Of a stretch of 64,000 bases of DNA, positions 32,941 through 45,181 are shown one piece after another. The notes beneath the pieces were generated by a model. The model was not told the origin of the DNA and did no database searches. It worked only from the letters and a program-made list of their open reading frames with translations. This DNA is from Drosophila miranda. Its lineage: Eukaryota > Arthropoda > Insecta > Diptera > Drosophilidae. Location: NCBI RefSeq assembly GCF_003369915.1, contig NC_046675.1:18910001-18974000 (forward strand), in the 5' to 3' direction. Within the stretch, counting starts at the first letter, position 1. Every line of letters starts with the position of its first letter. The position numbers and the translations under genes are program-made.

Positions 32941-33159
32941 ATTTCTGTTATTTTAATTTCAAAAACTATTAAAATAAATATGATACAAATTTTAATTTGT
33001 GGATGTTTTAAATTTCTCCTTTTTTCCTCCCTTTTCTGTCAGCAAGTAATTGTTCCGGACTAAATGGATGTTCTTTACACCACAGTCTTTACACTTTAGC
33101 TTACTGCTGAAAAGTGATTAGTGAAGATCTATCGATACTGCTGAACCAGGCTTCTTATT

Positions 33160-33645
33160 TTAATAAGCATTCGTTTTAGCTAAGGACAAATACATAAGAT
33201 ACATTGCTTGGTTTATTATGGTATGGTCATCCGAATGGGTGAAATCGAAAACCTTGGCAAGTTCAGTGCCAATTCCAGTAAAATTCTCAAATAATGCGTC
33301 AACTGGAAAACCTGGAAAATCTTTACCAATCAGAAAGGTTATCGTTTCTTCTTTACATTTTCGGTCGAAAACTAAATGAAATTGCGGAACTCATCGGGTA
33401 ACATCTTCTACTGTTGAGGAGACTGCGATGAATCCAGGCCTCAAAACAAACTTGTAAAGCTAAACTTGCAAAGCTAAACGTGCAAAACTGAAGCAAATGA
33501 TAATATACATTTGAAAGCTTCATATTTTCCAGAAAGTAAGATTAAGCCACATATTTCTTTGTACCGATTGATAGCTGCATTCATTGGATTGTCAGGATTC
33601 AGAAGAATTCGGGAATTTTCAATGTTGGTATATCACTCTCAAGCT
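33160..33645 (-). pseudogene. Decayed coding fragment of an unrecognised gene
   Basis: On the minus strand a frame from about 33455 reads FVLRPGFIAVSSTVEDVTR, meets one stop (TGA at 33391-33393), then continues for about 75 codons with FDRKCKEETITFLIGKDFPG and TGIGTELAKVFDFTHSDDH before TAA at 33160. Upstream, NPMNAAINRYKEICG and LLSGKYEAFK occur near 33540-33600 in a related frame. The residue mix and helical pattern look like a globular cellular or viral protein, not random translation. I do not recognise the family. At least one stop and one frame change show it is broken. Confidence 0.45.
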
Positions 33646-34005
33646 ATTACTAAGAATTTAAACTCAGCTCTGAAAAACATCATCTTCTTCTTAAAGCCGA
33701 ATCGAATTTAAAAGAATCGGCAATATGTAACTCTAAATATGTACCTCGACTGCTTCATAGAGGAAAATTGATTTGAAGTTATGTTGAGGTAAGGGAATGA
33801 TCGATTAAAATTATAGCTACAAAAGCTAAGGAAAAGGGAAACGTATGTTAGTATTAGTACTTAAAGAAGTGAAATGGAACTAGTGGTAGATATATGTAGA
33901 TTGTACATTTTCCGGTACTGTCCCTTACTAAGTAGATCTCCGTATTGGTATGATATAAACGAGTACGACACACACTGAAATAAAAACATTGTTAATATTT
34001 GTATA
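33646..34005. other. Spacer downstream of the transporter gene
   Basis: AT-rich spacer on the 3' side of the minus-strand transporter. No clear coding signal or repeat was recognised. Confidence 0.4.
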
Positions 34006-37000
34006 CTATTCATTATTAAATAAATTACCAAAGAGAACAAAAGTACAAATAGCAAAAGTTATATTACAGTATGGCTGTAATGTAAGTCCCATTAAGTTTG
34101 TAGCTGCGATGATTCCAAGTCGTCCTAAGGACATGCAAAAGCTAACAGCTTTTCCCCTACAATTTGTAAAATACATTAAAAATATGCATAAATTCTTTTG
34201 GATTTGTTGTATTTTTAAAGGTAAATGTATATTCGAATGAGGTGTTTACCGTAGATGCGTTGGGACCAGATCAACTATTGCACCGAGCATGATGGAAATC
34301 GAAAGTCCCGGCAGAAGTATATAGAGGCAAAACAAAACTAGTACTGCCGTACGATTTCCAAAAAAGTGCAGACAAATACCAGAAAACGTTGCAATTATGA
34401 GCGCAGCTAGTAGTACGTTTTTACGACCCAAAGGGTTAATCAGAGTGCCTTGAATCGAAAATCCAATTAAAAAGGCGACTCCAACAATTATGTTGTCTAT
34501 ATAAGTTTTGCTTGATATATGATCAGAGCAGGCCTAAATTAATAAGATAATATGTAATTTAAAAAATGTAATTCCCATAATTTAATGAGAAAAATAAGGA
34601 TATGTACCAGTGTGGAATTTTCTGCTTTTGTGTCATACTCGCTTAATATTTCGCAAACGGTAGATGAATCATTGAAGGCCTCAGATGACCGGTTTACGAT
34701 TTCTGGAAACCAAAATTGCATACCATTTGAGCTGCAAAGAAATATTGTACGTAATAATGAACGGTCATGCACTATTTATGTTTTAATAATTCAAGTAGAT
34801 GTCTTATTAATATTTTACTTGACGAAAATGTTACAAATGTTATTTTCGATTTTCGCTTTACCTGAAAAACATCCCAAATACTGCTAAATTGCTAATTATA
34901 AAGTAGAATCCGTGTGGCTTATGAAAAAGAGGGACGGTTGCACGTGCAATTTTTGATAATATACATCTGGGGATATTATCCATCGAATTCTCCTCAGAGT
35001 TAACTTCCGACTTGAGCATAAACTCGTCACAATTTAGTAAGTCCTGGATAGGTTTGCCTCGATTAAACTTACAAATCCAAGCAACAGCTTGTATAGCCTC
35101 GTTGATTTTATTTTGTGATAATAAAAGCTTCGGGCTTTCTGGAAAGCGTAATAGTATCAAGCCGCCAATTAATCCGGGAAGGAGACTTATCAACATAATT
35201 AAACGCCATGGCCGAAAAACAAAATCGCCTATGCTGATCGACCAGTTAGACGACAGTACCATCCAAGCAGTCACTAAAGTTCCAAGACAAATTAGACAAA
35301 ATAATAAAATATAAAAATTGTTGCTGTAGGTAAAAGTATCATATAAACTCAAACTAGTCTAGTTGACAGTTTTTTAAGCTATCTGTCTGAAGCTTTTCAC
35401 AGACCAGACCCATCTCTTAGCTGAAGATTTCACAGCGAAATTGCTAAGAGAACATAATATAGCATAGAGCATACATATAAACAGATATTTTTAGATAAAC
35501 TAATTAGCAATATCTGAAAAAGTATCAGCTATCCATTTTTTCTCGTAATTCTTACCTGGAACATATATTGCAGTCACACTGACGAACATTGTGGAATAAT
35601 TAATAGCAACTGCTCGATGTTTGGGTGTATTGAATTCACTTAAATAGGCATACAGTGCAGCTGACACACCACCAATGCTATATGCAAGACATTAAACAAA
35701 CAAAAAATAGCTTTAAACCATGTTAATTAAATGTGACCAATAAATGTGAATTGTATAATGTAAATGGAGACAGACTCTATGAGAATTTGATGGATTATTT
35801 AACAGCATTTTTACGCTTCCAGCTGAACCGACTTTTTCTCATAGATTTGGGAATTTAACATTTCTTTTATAAATATAAATATAGTTTTCGTACAGTAGCA
35901 AGATTTTTGTTTTAAATTTAAAAAAAAAAAATATTATTGTTTTGGACGGACATTTTGGCTAAGGAAGGCGTCGGGCTGGCGAATGGAACAATTGCGAACG
36001 TGCCTGTCTCCGATGGAATGCTAGATAACTGAGATTCATACTGGCCTATGCGTGGCACCTCTGAGGGCCTTCCAGGTTAAGCTTACCTTACCTCTTTTTT
36101 TCTAAAACATGTTAAAACTAAGTAAAAAATACATTGAGAGGCTTGGTTTTAAATGAGCAATTTTCCGTTACCTCCCGGGTGCTGTTTTTGACCGGCCCAA
36201 ATACTTTAAACATGAAAAATTGCCCAAAATCAACGTTAGCACCAATTAAAGTGCTAATTTAAAGAGATAATTTAAAATTAAAAATCATATTTTATACCCG
36301 ATACTCAAAGAGTATTGGTAATACCCAAAATAAAGCGTTTCCGACCCCATAAAGTATATAAACTTATGATCAATCAATAGCCGAGTTAATATATGTCTGT
36401 CTTTCCGTGCGTCTTTCTGTTTGTCGATATTGTTTGACGCATATTCCTCAGAGATTATAAGAGCTAGATCAATCAAATAGAGGTTAGATAAATTAAGTGC
36501 AAGAACATAATGGTCGCAACTCACTTATAAGTGGACCGACCATTAGAAGACACGTGAGAACTGCTGTGTCTGCACTTACTGGATATATATATACTGCATA
36601 TACATATATAAGTTAACCACCAACGACTGTAATCATAGCTTTTAATTTTATAAATGATCAGTCTTAAGTTTGAATCTGAATAAAGCGCAGCGTATCGCTC
36701 GCCGTTGATCACTAATTCTTATTCATAATATTCGGCCAGCCACCGTTACCGAGTTCGATAACGAGCCCGAACGTTTCTATATCACTTAGCTAGTTAACGC
36801 TTCTGAGGAATTTCTTAATTAAAAATAATTAATAAATATACTTAATTACATCATATGTGTGTTTTTGTGCAATTAAATCATTTATACATACTACATACTA
36901 TCGCGCTGCCGCTGTGCTCAGCCACAGAGGCTTTGGTATAAGAACCTTATGTAATAGGCTGAGACAGGATTCAGTACTTGCAGCACTTACATTGCCAAAT

Positions 37001-39203
37001 ATAGCTAGTTATACCAGTTAGACGGGGCTAGTTGGCGGCTCGGCCATTCCGGCTTAGGGTTTCCCCTGTACCCGGGGCGGTCTGTGTGCCATATCCCTAG
37101 GATAGAGAGGGTTGCGAACGAAACGTCACCCGTGGTAACTGTACACACCGGTGGAAGTGCGACTATACTCTCCCCGTGAGGGCGGCTGGAAACAGGTCCT
37201 GGTGCGGTCATGTCTCTGCCAGGATGCTGGTAGTCGGGCTGAGAAAATAAAACTCTCAGTGGAATTACCCCAATCAAAGTTGACACTGTTATATGCCGAG
37301 GGTCAAACCAGGGACATTGTCCAAATTTATCCAATCCTCCGGATAGGACTGCCCTTAACCTGCAGTAGTCTGCTCTCACTGTTCAGGCAACGAGAAGGGG
37401 CACACTCCCTTGCGGCAACAAAATGGACCTCTTATAGGTCCAAGTGAGCTTGGGGGCGGGGATTTTATCCCCCCTCTCCGGCTACCGCCTTAACCTAACC
37501 TAACCTATACCACTTATAGTTTTTCATACGTACGTATACTCTTAGTTTACTTTTGAATACACATAAATTCGGGCTCCCGTTTTCACATTCCGCAAGATTT
37601 ATTCGTTTTCAAAACGAAAACATTTTCTCATTTTACACAACGAAACGAACCTTAATTGCAAAAGAAAAAAAATATATGACTTATTGATGCATTAACAATT
37701 TTATGTATTAGATACAATTAAATAAATATGCATACATATATGTATGTATATATAGACTTTTTACATATATTTCAAATCAATTGTTAATCGATGAGAATAT
37801 GCAAACAAATTATTTATATGCGTGTCGCACCTTGAGTACTCTCATGGAAAATACTTATAATTATTCTAATTCAGAGCTTAAGCGCGGAATCGGAAATCGC
37901 GCGATTGACAATTGACTTGAAAAATATGTCAAACTAATTCCATATATATGTATGTATACATATTTATTTTAGTATACATATATGTATGTATATTTTTTTT
38001 CTTAGATCGTATATCTAAATATATCATTATTTTAGCAGAAGTCGAGAATCGATGGTGTTTACATAATATGTGTATAATTTAAAATCAACCTGTCTAAAAT
38101 AAGGATATAAATATGCAATTATAATTAGTAAAAATAAAAAAAAATAACAGCTTTTATTTTATTTCCCAAAGAGTCCCACACCCCAACTTTTGGAGGTCAG
38201 GTATGTTCATCAATAAGCTCAAAACTCAAACAAAAACCTTTCTCAAATTTTGGTTCTAGCGGCCGCAATATCACATTACATACTACATGTGCACCCACAC
38301 ATTAAAATACGCAAATAGGCAAAACAGAAAACAACAGAACATTAAAAAAAGAAAGGAGCATACAATCTTTTTTTGAAAAAACATGAAAGCAGATCATTTG
38401 CGGTCTGGCTCATGATGATGACACTGTGGGGTAGCCGAACGCCAGAGCCGAAGACCCTAGGATTTAGTTTTTTGTGTTCGCTGTGCGACATGTTCGTTGT
38501 ATGAATATAGTTGTATGGTTAGTGGTAAAACGGAAACTGTAACGATTAACACAGAATTTACATTTGTTACCCTGAGACCCTGAGTTTAAGAGCATTCCTT
38601 TATAACGCTTATCGGTATGTTTTCGTTGGTGTATCGACTAAATTTTTTCCTTGTTTAAATTCGCACTTACCTTATACCAACAAGTAAGTTAATTAAATTA
38701 AACATCCAAATGTTTGTAACGAACATAAGAACGAATTGTAATATATTGCTGGCGAACACACCACATAGTAACACTTTCCGACGCCCAACGTCGTCGCTGA
38801 TGTATCCCCATATATAGGTCGAGAAAAACAATCCTGTATGTTTAGAAAAATGTTCCTTTACGTGTGCAAATTCTACTTTATTTCGACTCACCAGCAACAC
38901 ACGCAGCCATTATCAGACCTTTTTCAGCTTGAGTTGATTTAAATTCACATTGCGATGCGATTACTATAATACTCATGGATTGTTGAGCAGCCACAGACGT
39001 AATCGTCAGTAACCCACTAATGATTAAAAGTATCCATTGAGTTTTACCATAACCTGGGAACGGAATCGAAATTTTAGTCTAGTTACAAACCAAGTGACAA
39101 GTCGGGCCAAATCGTAACTGAATACTTTACCGATTTTCTCTAATATCACGTCATAGTCCCACAAATTTACAGCCTGGGAATTATTCTCTAACGAGTTTTG
39201 CAT
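34006..39203 (-). CDS. Major facilitator superfamily transporter, SV2/organic-ion-transporter-like, 491 aa
   Basis: Eight minus-strand exons join in frame: 39203-39131, 39053-38892, 38833-38671, 35677-35556, 35273-34862, 34731-34608, 34533-34250 and 34141-34006. Exon 1 encodes an acidic start ending in a YDVILEKIG-type motif usual before helix 1 in SV2-like proteins. Exon 3 has the MFS loop 2-3 signature, GYISDDVGRRKVLL. Exon 4 has GGVSAALYAYLSEF (helix 4-5). Exon 5 holds FRPWRLIMLIS and RFPESPKLLL, the family signature after helix 6. Exon 7 repeats a NPLGRKNVLL loop in the second half. Exon 8 ends helix 12 and stops. Twelve helices are expected and the length is typical. Substrate is unknown; SV2-type relatives in insects are poorly characterised. 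The 3-kb intron 3 (38670-35678) is full of transposon debris. Confidence 0.8.
36285..36500 (+). mobile_element. DINE-1-like 5' fragment in transporter intron
   Basis: TTTATACCCGATACTCAAAG, then AAGCGTTTCCGACCCCATAA, AATAGCCGAG and GTCTGTC units match the other DINE-1-like copies. It is plus-oriented, antisense to the host gene. Confidence 0.65.
36530..36995. other. Intron sequence of unclear origin
   Basis: This stretch is less AT-biased than its surroundings, with CGCTCGCCGTTGATCAC and CCACCGTTACCGAGTTCGAT blocks, and could be a solo LTR or other repeat. No ends or partner copy were found in the window. Confidence 0.25.
37005..37510 (+). mobile_element. Probable 3' end of a non-LTR retrotransposon
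   Basis: A sharply GC-richer block inside the AT-rich intron ends in TTAACCTAACCTAACCTA. The 3' end of the LOA element at 6437 has the same kind of terminus (CCTAACCTAACCTA on its coding strand). No clear protein domain remains. It is called by composition and 3' terminus only. Confidence 0.4.
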
Positions 39204-40250
39204 CGTGGCATACCAAGCAATCTTGTTGACTGGTCATTGCGCAATTGCAACACCATCTTTTATGCATTGTAGTCTGAAGTCAAGAGCAACTTGAGTGGGG
39301 CAAACCCGTTTTGAGATCAAAGTAAAATATTTTAATATAAACACATTCAATTGTTATACAGAAGAAAGCAAAAAAAACCAAGATCAAGTTTTTCTCAAAT
39401 TTGTTCAATTAAGATTACGAAGTTTGGTGTTAGCCACAACAACCATTCGCTCTGGGATCATCCGTTTAATTTGTGTAGATATACATATGTAGATGTTTCC
39501 CATCCCATAATGAAGAGCTTAGGCAATAGGATTTAGACATCTGTAAATTTCAATAGAATGCCTTCAAATTGAATATAGTTACGGAAGTGTGACGCACACA
39601 ATGAATTAAGTTTATACAGATGTATGACTTAGAAGAAAAGGTTAAGCAAAACGAAATAAATTACACGGAATAGCCGAAGACATTCAAATTAACCGAATTT
39701 TTGCAAAAAGTTTTAAATCATGTTATACCAATACTTTAATCTATTGCTGCCTAAATCAACAGGAGAAAAATAAAATGCATTCGAATGAATTCACTCAATT
39801 CAATAAATTCGCACAGCTTCGTTTGTGTTGTGTGTTTGAGCTATCTATACATACATACATACATATGTGCATATATTAGAGCATACACTCACTCAAACTC
39901 TTGCGCCGTAGCATTCGAATTCACTCAATTCATTATGCGCATTGTTAATTCAAATCCCGTTTTGTGCCATTCATGCAGACCTCTAGTATACTTAGTACAT
40001 ATGTATGTATGTACATATTGTACAAATGTCTATCTTGTATATGGCCATCTCCAATTTGGCATGACGTGACATTCGTACGAAAAAACTAAAAAATATAATG
40101 AAAAAGTCAAGCCCCTATCTCAGTATAATAGATTAAAGAAATCGAACTTACGAATTAAATACAGTTAAACGTTCAAAAATTATGCAAAACCAAGAATTAC
40201 TCTAAGACTGTCTTTTATTGCAGTTAGTTACCCTGCTGAAGCTTTTTTTA
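39204..40250. other. Intergenic spacer with microsatellites
   Basis: It includes the presumed promoter side of the minus-strand transporter and microsatellites near 39850-39870 and 40000. A GAATTCACTCAATTCA motif occurs twice (39787 and 39918). No gene recognised. Confidence 0.4.
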
Positions 40251-40640
40251 AACTTCACTCTGCACTAGTGGGCACTGGAGAGCTTGGTGGGGCCAAGTCT
40301 CAGTCTATTTATGTTGACTTGGTGTATTTTATTTAGGCTAGTGTTTTTGGGGGAGGATTAGTTAAAGAGAGTTTGCTCATTTGTTGGTACCAGGTAGAGG
40401 GCTTTTGTGTGGAGGTCGGTTTGTTTGGATTGGAGGATTTGTTTTAGGAACTGGGAATTTTCGTTTGTGTTGTGATTTGGGGTGTATGATTTCATTTTGT
40501 TATATACCTATGTGACTTGGATTGAGGACGTGTTTGGTAATAAGATTTCTGATTGAGGAGGCGTAGGAGGAGTGGTTATTGGGATTGGTAATTTCAGTAA
40601 TAGAGGAGAGGGAGTCAGTGCACATAGAATGCTTTTGGAA
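40250..40640 (-). mobile_element. Non-LTR retrotransposon RNase H fossil
   Basis: The plus strand looks oddly G/T-rich. The minus strand reads TDSLSSITEITNPNNHSSYA, then SIRNLITKH and NPSHIGI, which match in order the D..S strand-helix and P.H.GI.GNE loop of RNase H in I/R1-type elements. Stops occur after about 45 codons. Confidence 0.5.
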
Positions 40641-43600
40641 GATCCACGATCTACGATCCAAAGTCCACGATCCACACGGCGCTCACCGCAGCTAAACGCT
40701 TAAGCTAAGTCTTAGTTACATTTCCACCCCCGCTACAAGCTGCCGCGTCGTTTACATATTCGCACCCTATACATAGAAATATACAAAAATACATTGAAAC
40801 ACCTCTATTGGAACTACACGTCTTCGCCTTGGATTCGTTTGCTCACTCGTCGCTGGACCCAGCAGCTCCGTTGATGCGCCCCCCTACAGGTCCTTTAAGC
40901 CGGATCTTCGCCTGAACAAAAGGAGAAGTCAACCCCAGCTAGCGCCGGCGGATAATTCCCAATTTCCAAGTTAAGTACGGATTCCCCATCTGCCCATCTC
41001 CAGTGGATCCTTTCCTCCTGGTCCCAGTCGGCTGGACATATGTACATATACATATGTACATATATACGTGCCGCTTCTTTCCTTTCAACTTTCTATCGAC
41101 GGCGCCATATAATCGGCAATGCCGGACTTTCTCCGTTTCTTCAAGTGCTCCTAAATACCCACATGCCGGATAAAAGTGCTTATAGCTCCGTTGTCTGTGC
41201 AACCAGTTGTGCCGCATTGAAATTAAAATAATTCACCCGCAGCGAGCCGAATTTTATCCGCCGAATCATACGCCAGCCCCCATGTACACAGACACATCGT
41301 CATATGTACATGTACATATGTATTTACCGCTCTCCCTCCAAAATTAAACCTTACTTCGTTCTGCCAACGCTTGTGGCCTCATATTTTTCGAAAATATTTA
41401 ATTTGATCCGAGCTACATAGCTCCTGCATTCCGCCTCCGATCCAGTGCTTACATTTACCTGTCTGTAACTAATATTCCAACATCTCTGTCGTGGCCGAAA
41501 CACATATGCACTTGCATACAAACATTGCGTACACACATTCATATTCTGCACAGATTCTTGCAGTCACCTTGTTGTTTATTCCGTGCATGCCCACTAATCC
41601 ATAGTTTTTTTGTTTTATATGTAAATATATATACTAACACGATTCCATACGTACGGAACATCTTTATTTACGTACGCATTTTGTTTTTAAAGTAGCATAT
41701 TCTTGCATATCTATGTATAGATATACATATATGTACATCTATACTCCGTTTTTATCCGTTGTTTAAATTTCGTCATTCTTTTCGTTTTTCTTTTCGCTTT
41801 CGCTTCTCCACCGCTGGCTTGCGTTAGTGTTGGTGGGAGAATATTTTTCGCGCTACCCTGCCTTTGGACATTTTTTGATATATATTTTATATTTATATAT
41901 TCCGTCCACGGTGTACGATTTCTATAATATTGATACTCGCAATAAATTCCACAAAGACCACATATCCACGGTTCGTCGTTTAGAACTTTCACTGCTCTAT
42001 TTCCGCTCACCTGCTTTGCGACTCTACTACGCTTATCGCAAATCGATCAGCCAAACATGCCCACTGGTGAGAAGCATTCTCGCAAGAAGTTTAAGGGGGT
42101 GAGTTCGCTGAGTTTGACTCATCCTCCCAGCTCTAACGGCTTAGTCACGACGCTCGCATCTTCCCGTCTGGCCCCAGCTGAGCGAGGTCCGTCCACGTCC
42201 CGGGCTCACACACCACATGCCTTCGAGGCTTTATTGCTCCCTTCGGTAGTCTCTCGCACGGTTCCTAGCACTATGGCCCAATCGGCCGCCAGTTCCGCAC
42301 GGTCGTAGTTTGCCTTGGCTGCAAGCAGACTGACACGCTTCGACCAGAAGCTCAGCGCTCCAGATGCTGGTACACCAACCCGCTCGCTCTCCCAAGTCCA
42401 TCGAGATCAACTCCGTAGTCTGTGGGCGAAAGTGGACGCGGAGTTCGAGACCTGTGAGGGGACGATATCGGAAGCGGATCCGGAGGGGGTAGCTGACGTC
42501 CAAGGGATGTACGATGACTGCTACGCGGTCTACGTGCAATGCCCCAGACTATCCCTCACACGCCTCAACTGGCCATTCAAGTGCCGACTTCCGGTGGTTG
42601 CCGCCTTCCTCCATGTGACACTGGAGTTTTCAGTCGGGAATACCAGCAGTGGCCCACGTTCCGAGACCTGTTCACTGCCATATATATAGAGAACCCAAGG
42701 TTGGCCACTGGAGCCAAGTAAAAACTGCTCCACCTCAATAAAAAAACGAGCGGTGAGGCACCCGACACAGTGGCACAGGCTCCACTCACAAAGAAGGGTT
42801 TCGCGTCCGCATGCAACGCCAACCGTGAGCGTTTCCAGAACAAGAGGCTGATACTCAAAGCCCAGCTGAAGCTACTTTTAAGTCTGCCCCAAATCCGCAG
42901 TGAGTCAGCAGCAGCGCTAAAAGAGCTTTAGAGGGCCGTTCACAAGTGCGTTACGACACTCAACCATTCCGAGGTCTCGACAGACAGAGTTTTCGCTGAC
43001 GGAGTGTTAGTGTACCTCATTTCCGCGAAGTTGACGAAAACGACTTTGGAGCTCTGGGAGCAATATGTGACACACAAGTCCTAAATTCATACCTGGCACG
43101 ATATGGACAAGTTCCTGTCGGAGCGGTACCTGTCTCTCGAGGTGACCGAGGACGGCCATCCAGGCATGGAGACTCAGGCCCACTCCAGGGCGAGCATAAC
43201 CTCGTCAGACAAGTCAAAGGGAAATCCCAAACCCATTCCGTTCCCATGGGAGGACTGGGCGAAGTCCAGTCCAGATTTCCGAAAGAAATTCACATTATCC
43301 GATCATTCATGTATGTCGACGATGTCCTAGTCGGAGCGGATTCTACCGATGAGGCTCGACTAGCGATCCACGAGGCTGCACTTAGCTCTGCAGGTTTTCC
43401 GCTGAGAAAGTGGACTTCAAACCACAAAGCTATTCTGGCAGGAATACCGAGTGCTCATCTTCTCCACAATGATTTACTGGAGATTGACGAAGATAGCACG
43501 GTTAAGACTCTCGGGATTCGCTGCAAAGCGATTTCATACGAGTTCTTTTTGTCCCTCCCGAGTTAGCGCCTGAGTCGTCATACACCAAGCGAGTAGCTCT

Positions 43601-44000
43601 GTCCCAGATCGGAAAACTGTTCGACCCCGCGGGGTGGATGGCCCCATTAATTGTCCATTCCAAGATCTTTATGCAAGAAATCTAGTTGCAGGACCTGGGA
43701 TGGGACTATGAGCTTCCAAGCGAGATCTGCCAGCGCTGCAGTGCTTTTGTCCGAACTTGGCTGCAGAGGAGCCGAGATCAATGGCCCGCACCAGTTAGTA
43801 ATTCCCCCGTTATGACCTCAGAGCAGCGTGCTGTAAAGGTCCATTTCGCACTCAACCCAGCCGAAGACTTCCTCGAACGATTCTGCAGTCTGGAGAGTGC
43901 TCTACGAGTCCGTGCATATATCCTGCGCTTCACCAAGCGCTGCTGGAAATTAGACACTGCGCAAGAGGGTCATCTTACGAGCGGCTAAAGCTAAACAAAC
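40641..44000 (+). mobile_element. BEL/Pao LTR retrotransposon copy B, internally deleted
   Basis: The presumed 5' LTR and leader cover 40641-42056; its start resembles the tail of copy A. Gag starts at ATG 42057 (MPTGEKHSRKKFKG), is broken near 42306 and 42540, and goes on to about 43200. The sequence then jumps directly into reverse transcriptase: SFMYVDDVLVGADSTDEA at about 43305-43360 carries the YVDD box. Further remnants (WMAPLIVHSK-type text in another frame, then VHFALNPAEDFLERF at about 43840) follow up to about 44000. Zinc knuckle and protease, present in copy A, are deleted here. There is no 3' LTR that I can see. Confidence 0.7.
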
Positions 44001-44061
44001 TGTTATCGGGTAGGTACCCGAAGTAGTCTGATCGGGTCAGGATATGGTATACATAATTTTT

Positions 44062-44470
44062 TTACCCGCCCTCATGTTTTAACAAAATTTGATTCAGATT
44101 GATTAGTTTTAAGGCATAGCATAGTGGGAGGCGCCCATCGCCATCTGGAGCTGCCGCACCTGTAAAACCCAGAAAATTGTTGCTACGATTACCAAGGTAA
44201 TCTTGCCAATCTGGGCCAATAGCATTTAAAGTAAATGTGGCATCATGAAATTCAAAGAAAATCTTATGAAAAATATTAAATTGAATATGAAATCCCAGTA
44301 GGCCGAAACAAATATTCGGTCCTGGGGTTTGAATATTGTGTAAGACATGGTGTATGAAATCATTATTCGTTTCATCTCGGAAGCGATGCCAATAAGACGC
44401 TGAGGGGACAATATGAATCGACAAACGATCAAGTCTAGAACCATGCGAGATATAAGAGTACGAATTTCAG
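44062..44470 (-). other. Unexplained protein-like reading frame
   Basis: The minus strand is open for about 130 codons from a TGA near 44466 down to TAA at 44062. It has varied residues and few low-complexity runs, for example ETNNDFIHHVLHNIQTPGPN, ATFTLNAIGPDWQDYLG and GAAAPDGDGRLPLCYA. It starts without ATG in this frame. It could be a fragment of a transposon or endogenous viral gene next to BEL copy B. No family recognised. Confidence 0.35.
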
Positions 44471-44649
44471 GTGAACAAATCCAAGAAAACAATGCAGATA
44501 AACGTGTCAGAATGGCGTAGTTAGGTGAATCACAATCGCAAGAGGCCCGAGATGAACGAAATCAACAAAGGCAACTAGAACGGAGAGTAACGCGCAGATA
44601 CATAGTCGATAGACGTAGAGGAATTGACCAACAAAGCAACAATTTATTT

Positions 44650-44885
44650 TGCAGCCATTAAATAAACAAACAATACACGCAAATCGAAATGGACATGCAA
44701 TCCATCCTCCAATTTGGAGGAGATTGTTCGGAAAAAACTTGAAATTCAGAAGAAGCAACAGAAATAACAGGAGCAGCACCAGGAAACAAAGCGAGAGATA
44801 CTTCAGCAAATTGCGAGCACCCTTGGCCAAACCACATTCCAAACAGAGCTGCTGCAATTTTTAAGGGAGTCCAAAGAGTAACTTT
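44650..44885 (+). other. Possible retroelement gag fragment
   Basis: With one internal stop, the plus strand reads a Gln/Glu/Lys-rich helix, QEQHQETKREILQQIA, then TTFQTELLQFLRESKE. Such text is common in gag regions of gypsy-type elements. It is short and isolated. Confidence 0.3.
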
Positions 44886-45181
44886 CATTGTATGGATTCT
44901 TTTAATAGAGTCAATAATATTCCCAACTTACTAAATTAAAATTGTGAAAATTTCACAATTCAGACCAAATTTTATTCATTTAATGCTCATCAGCTGCTTT
45001 TTTGACGGAATGTGAATCGGGGTTTCACGTCCCATAATCCCACCGTTCCCTCGGGATGTGCTCGGTATGCACAGTCTATAGTACTGAGTCCCCCTTAAAA
45101 TACTTAAATACGGACAAGTAACAAGTATTTTAGTATTTTAACCGGAATTAGTATTACCATAATCTGTATATTACTAATACA

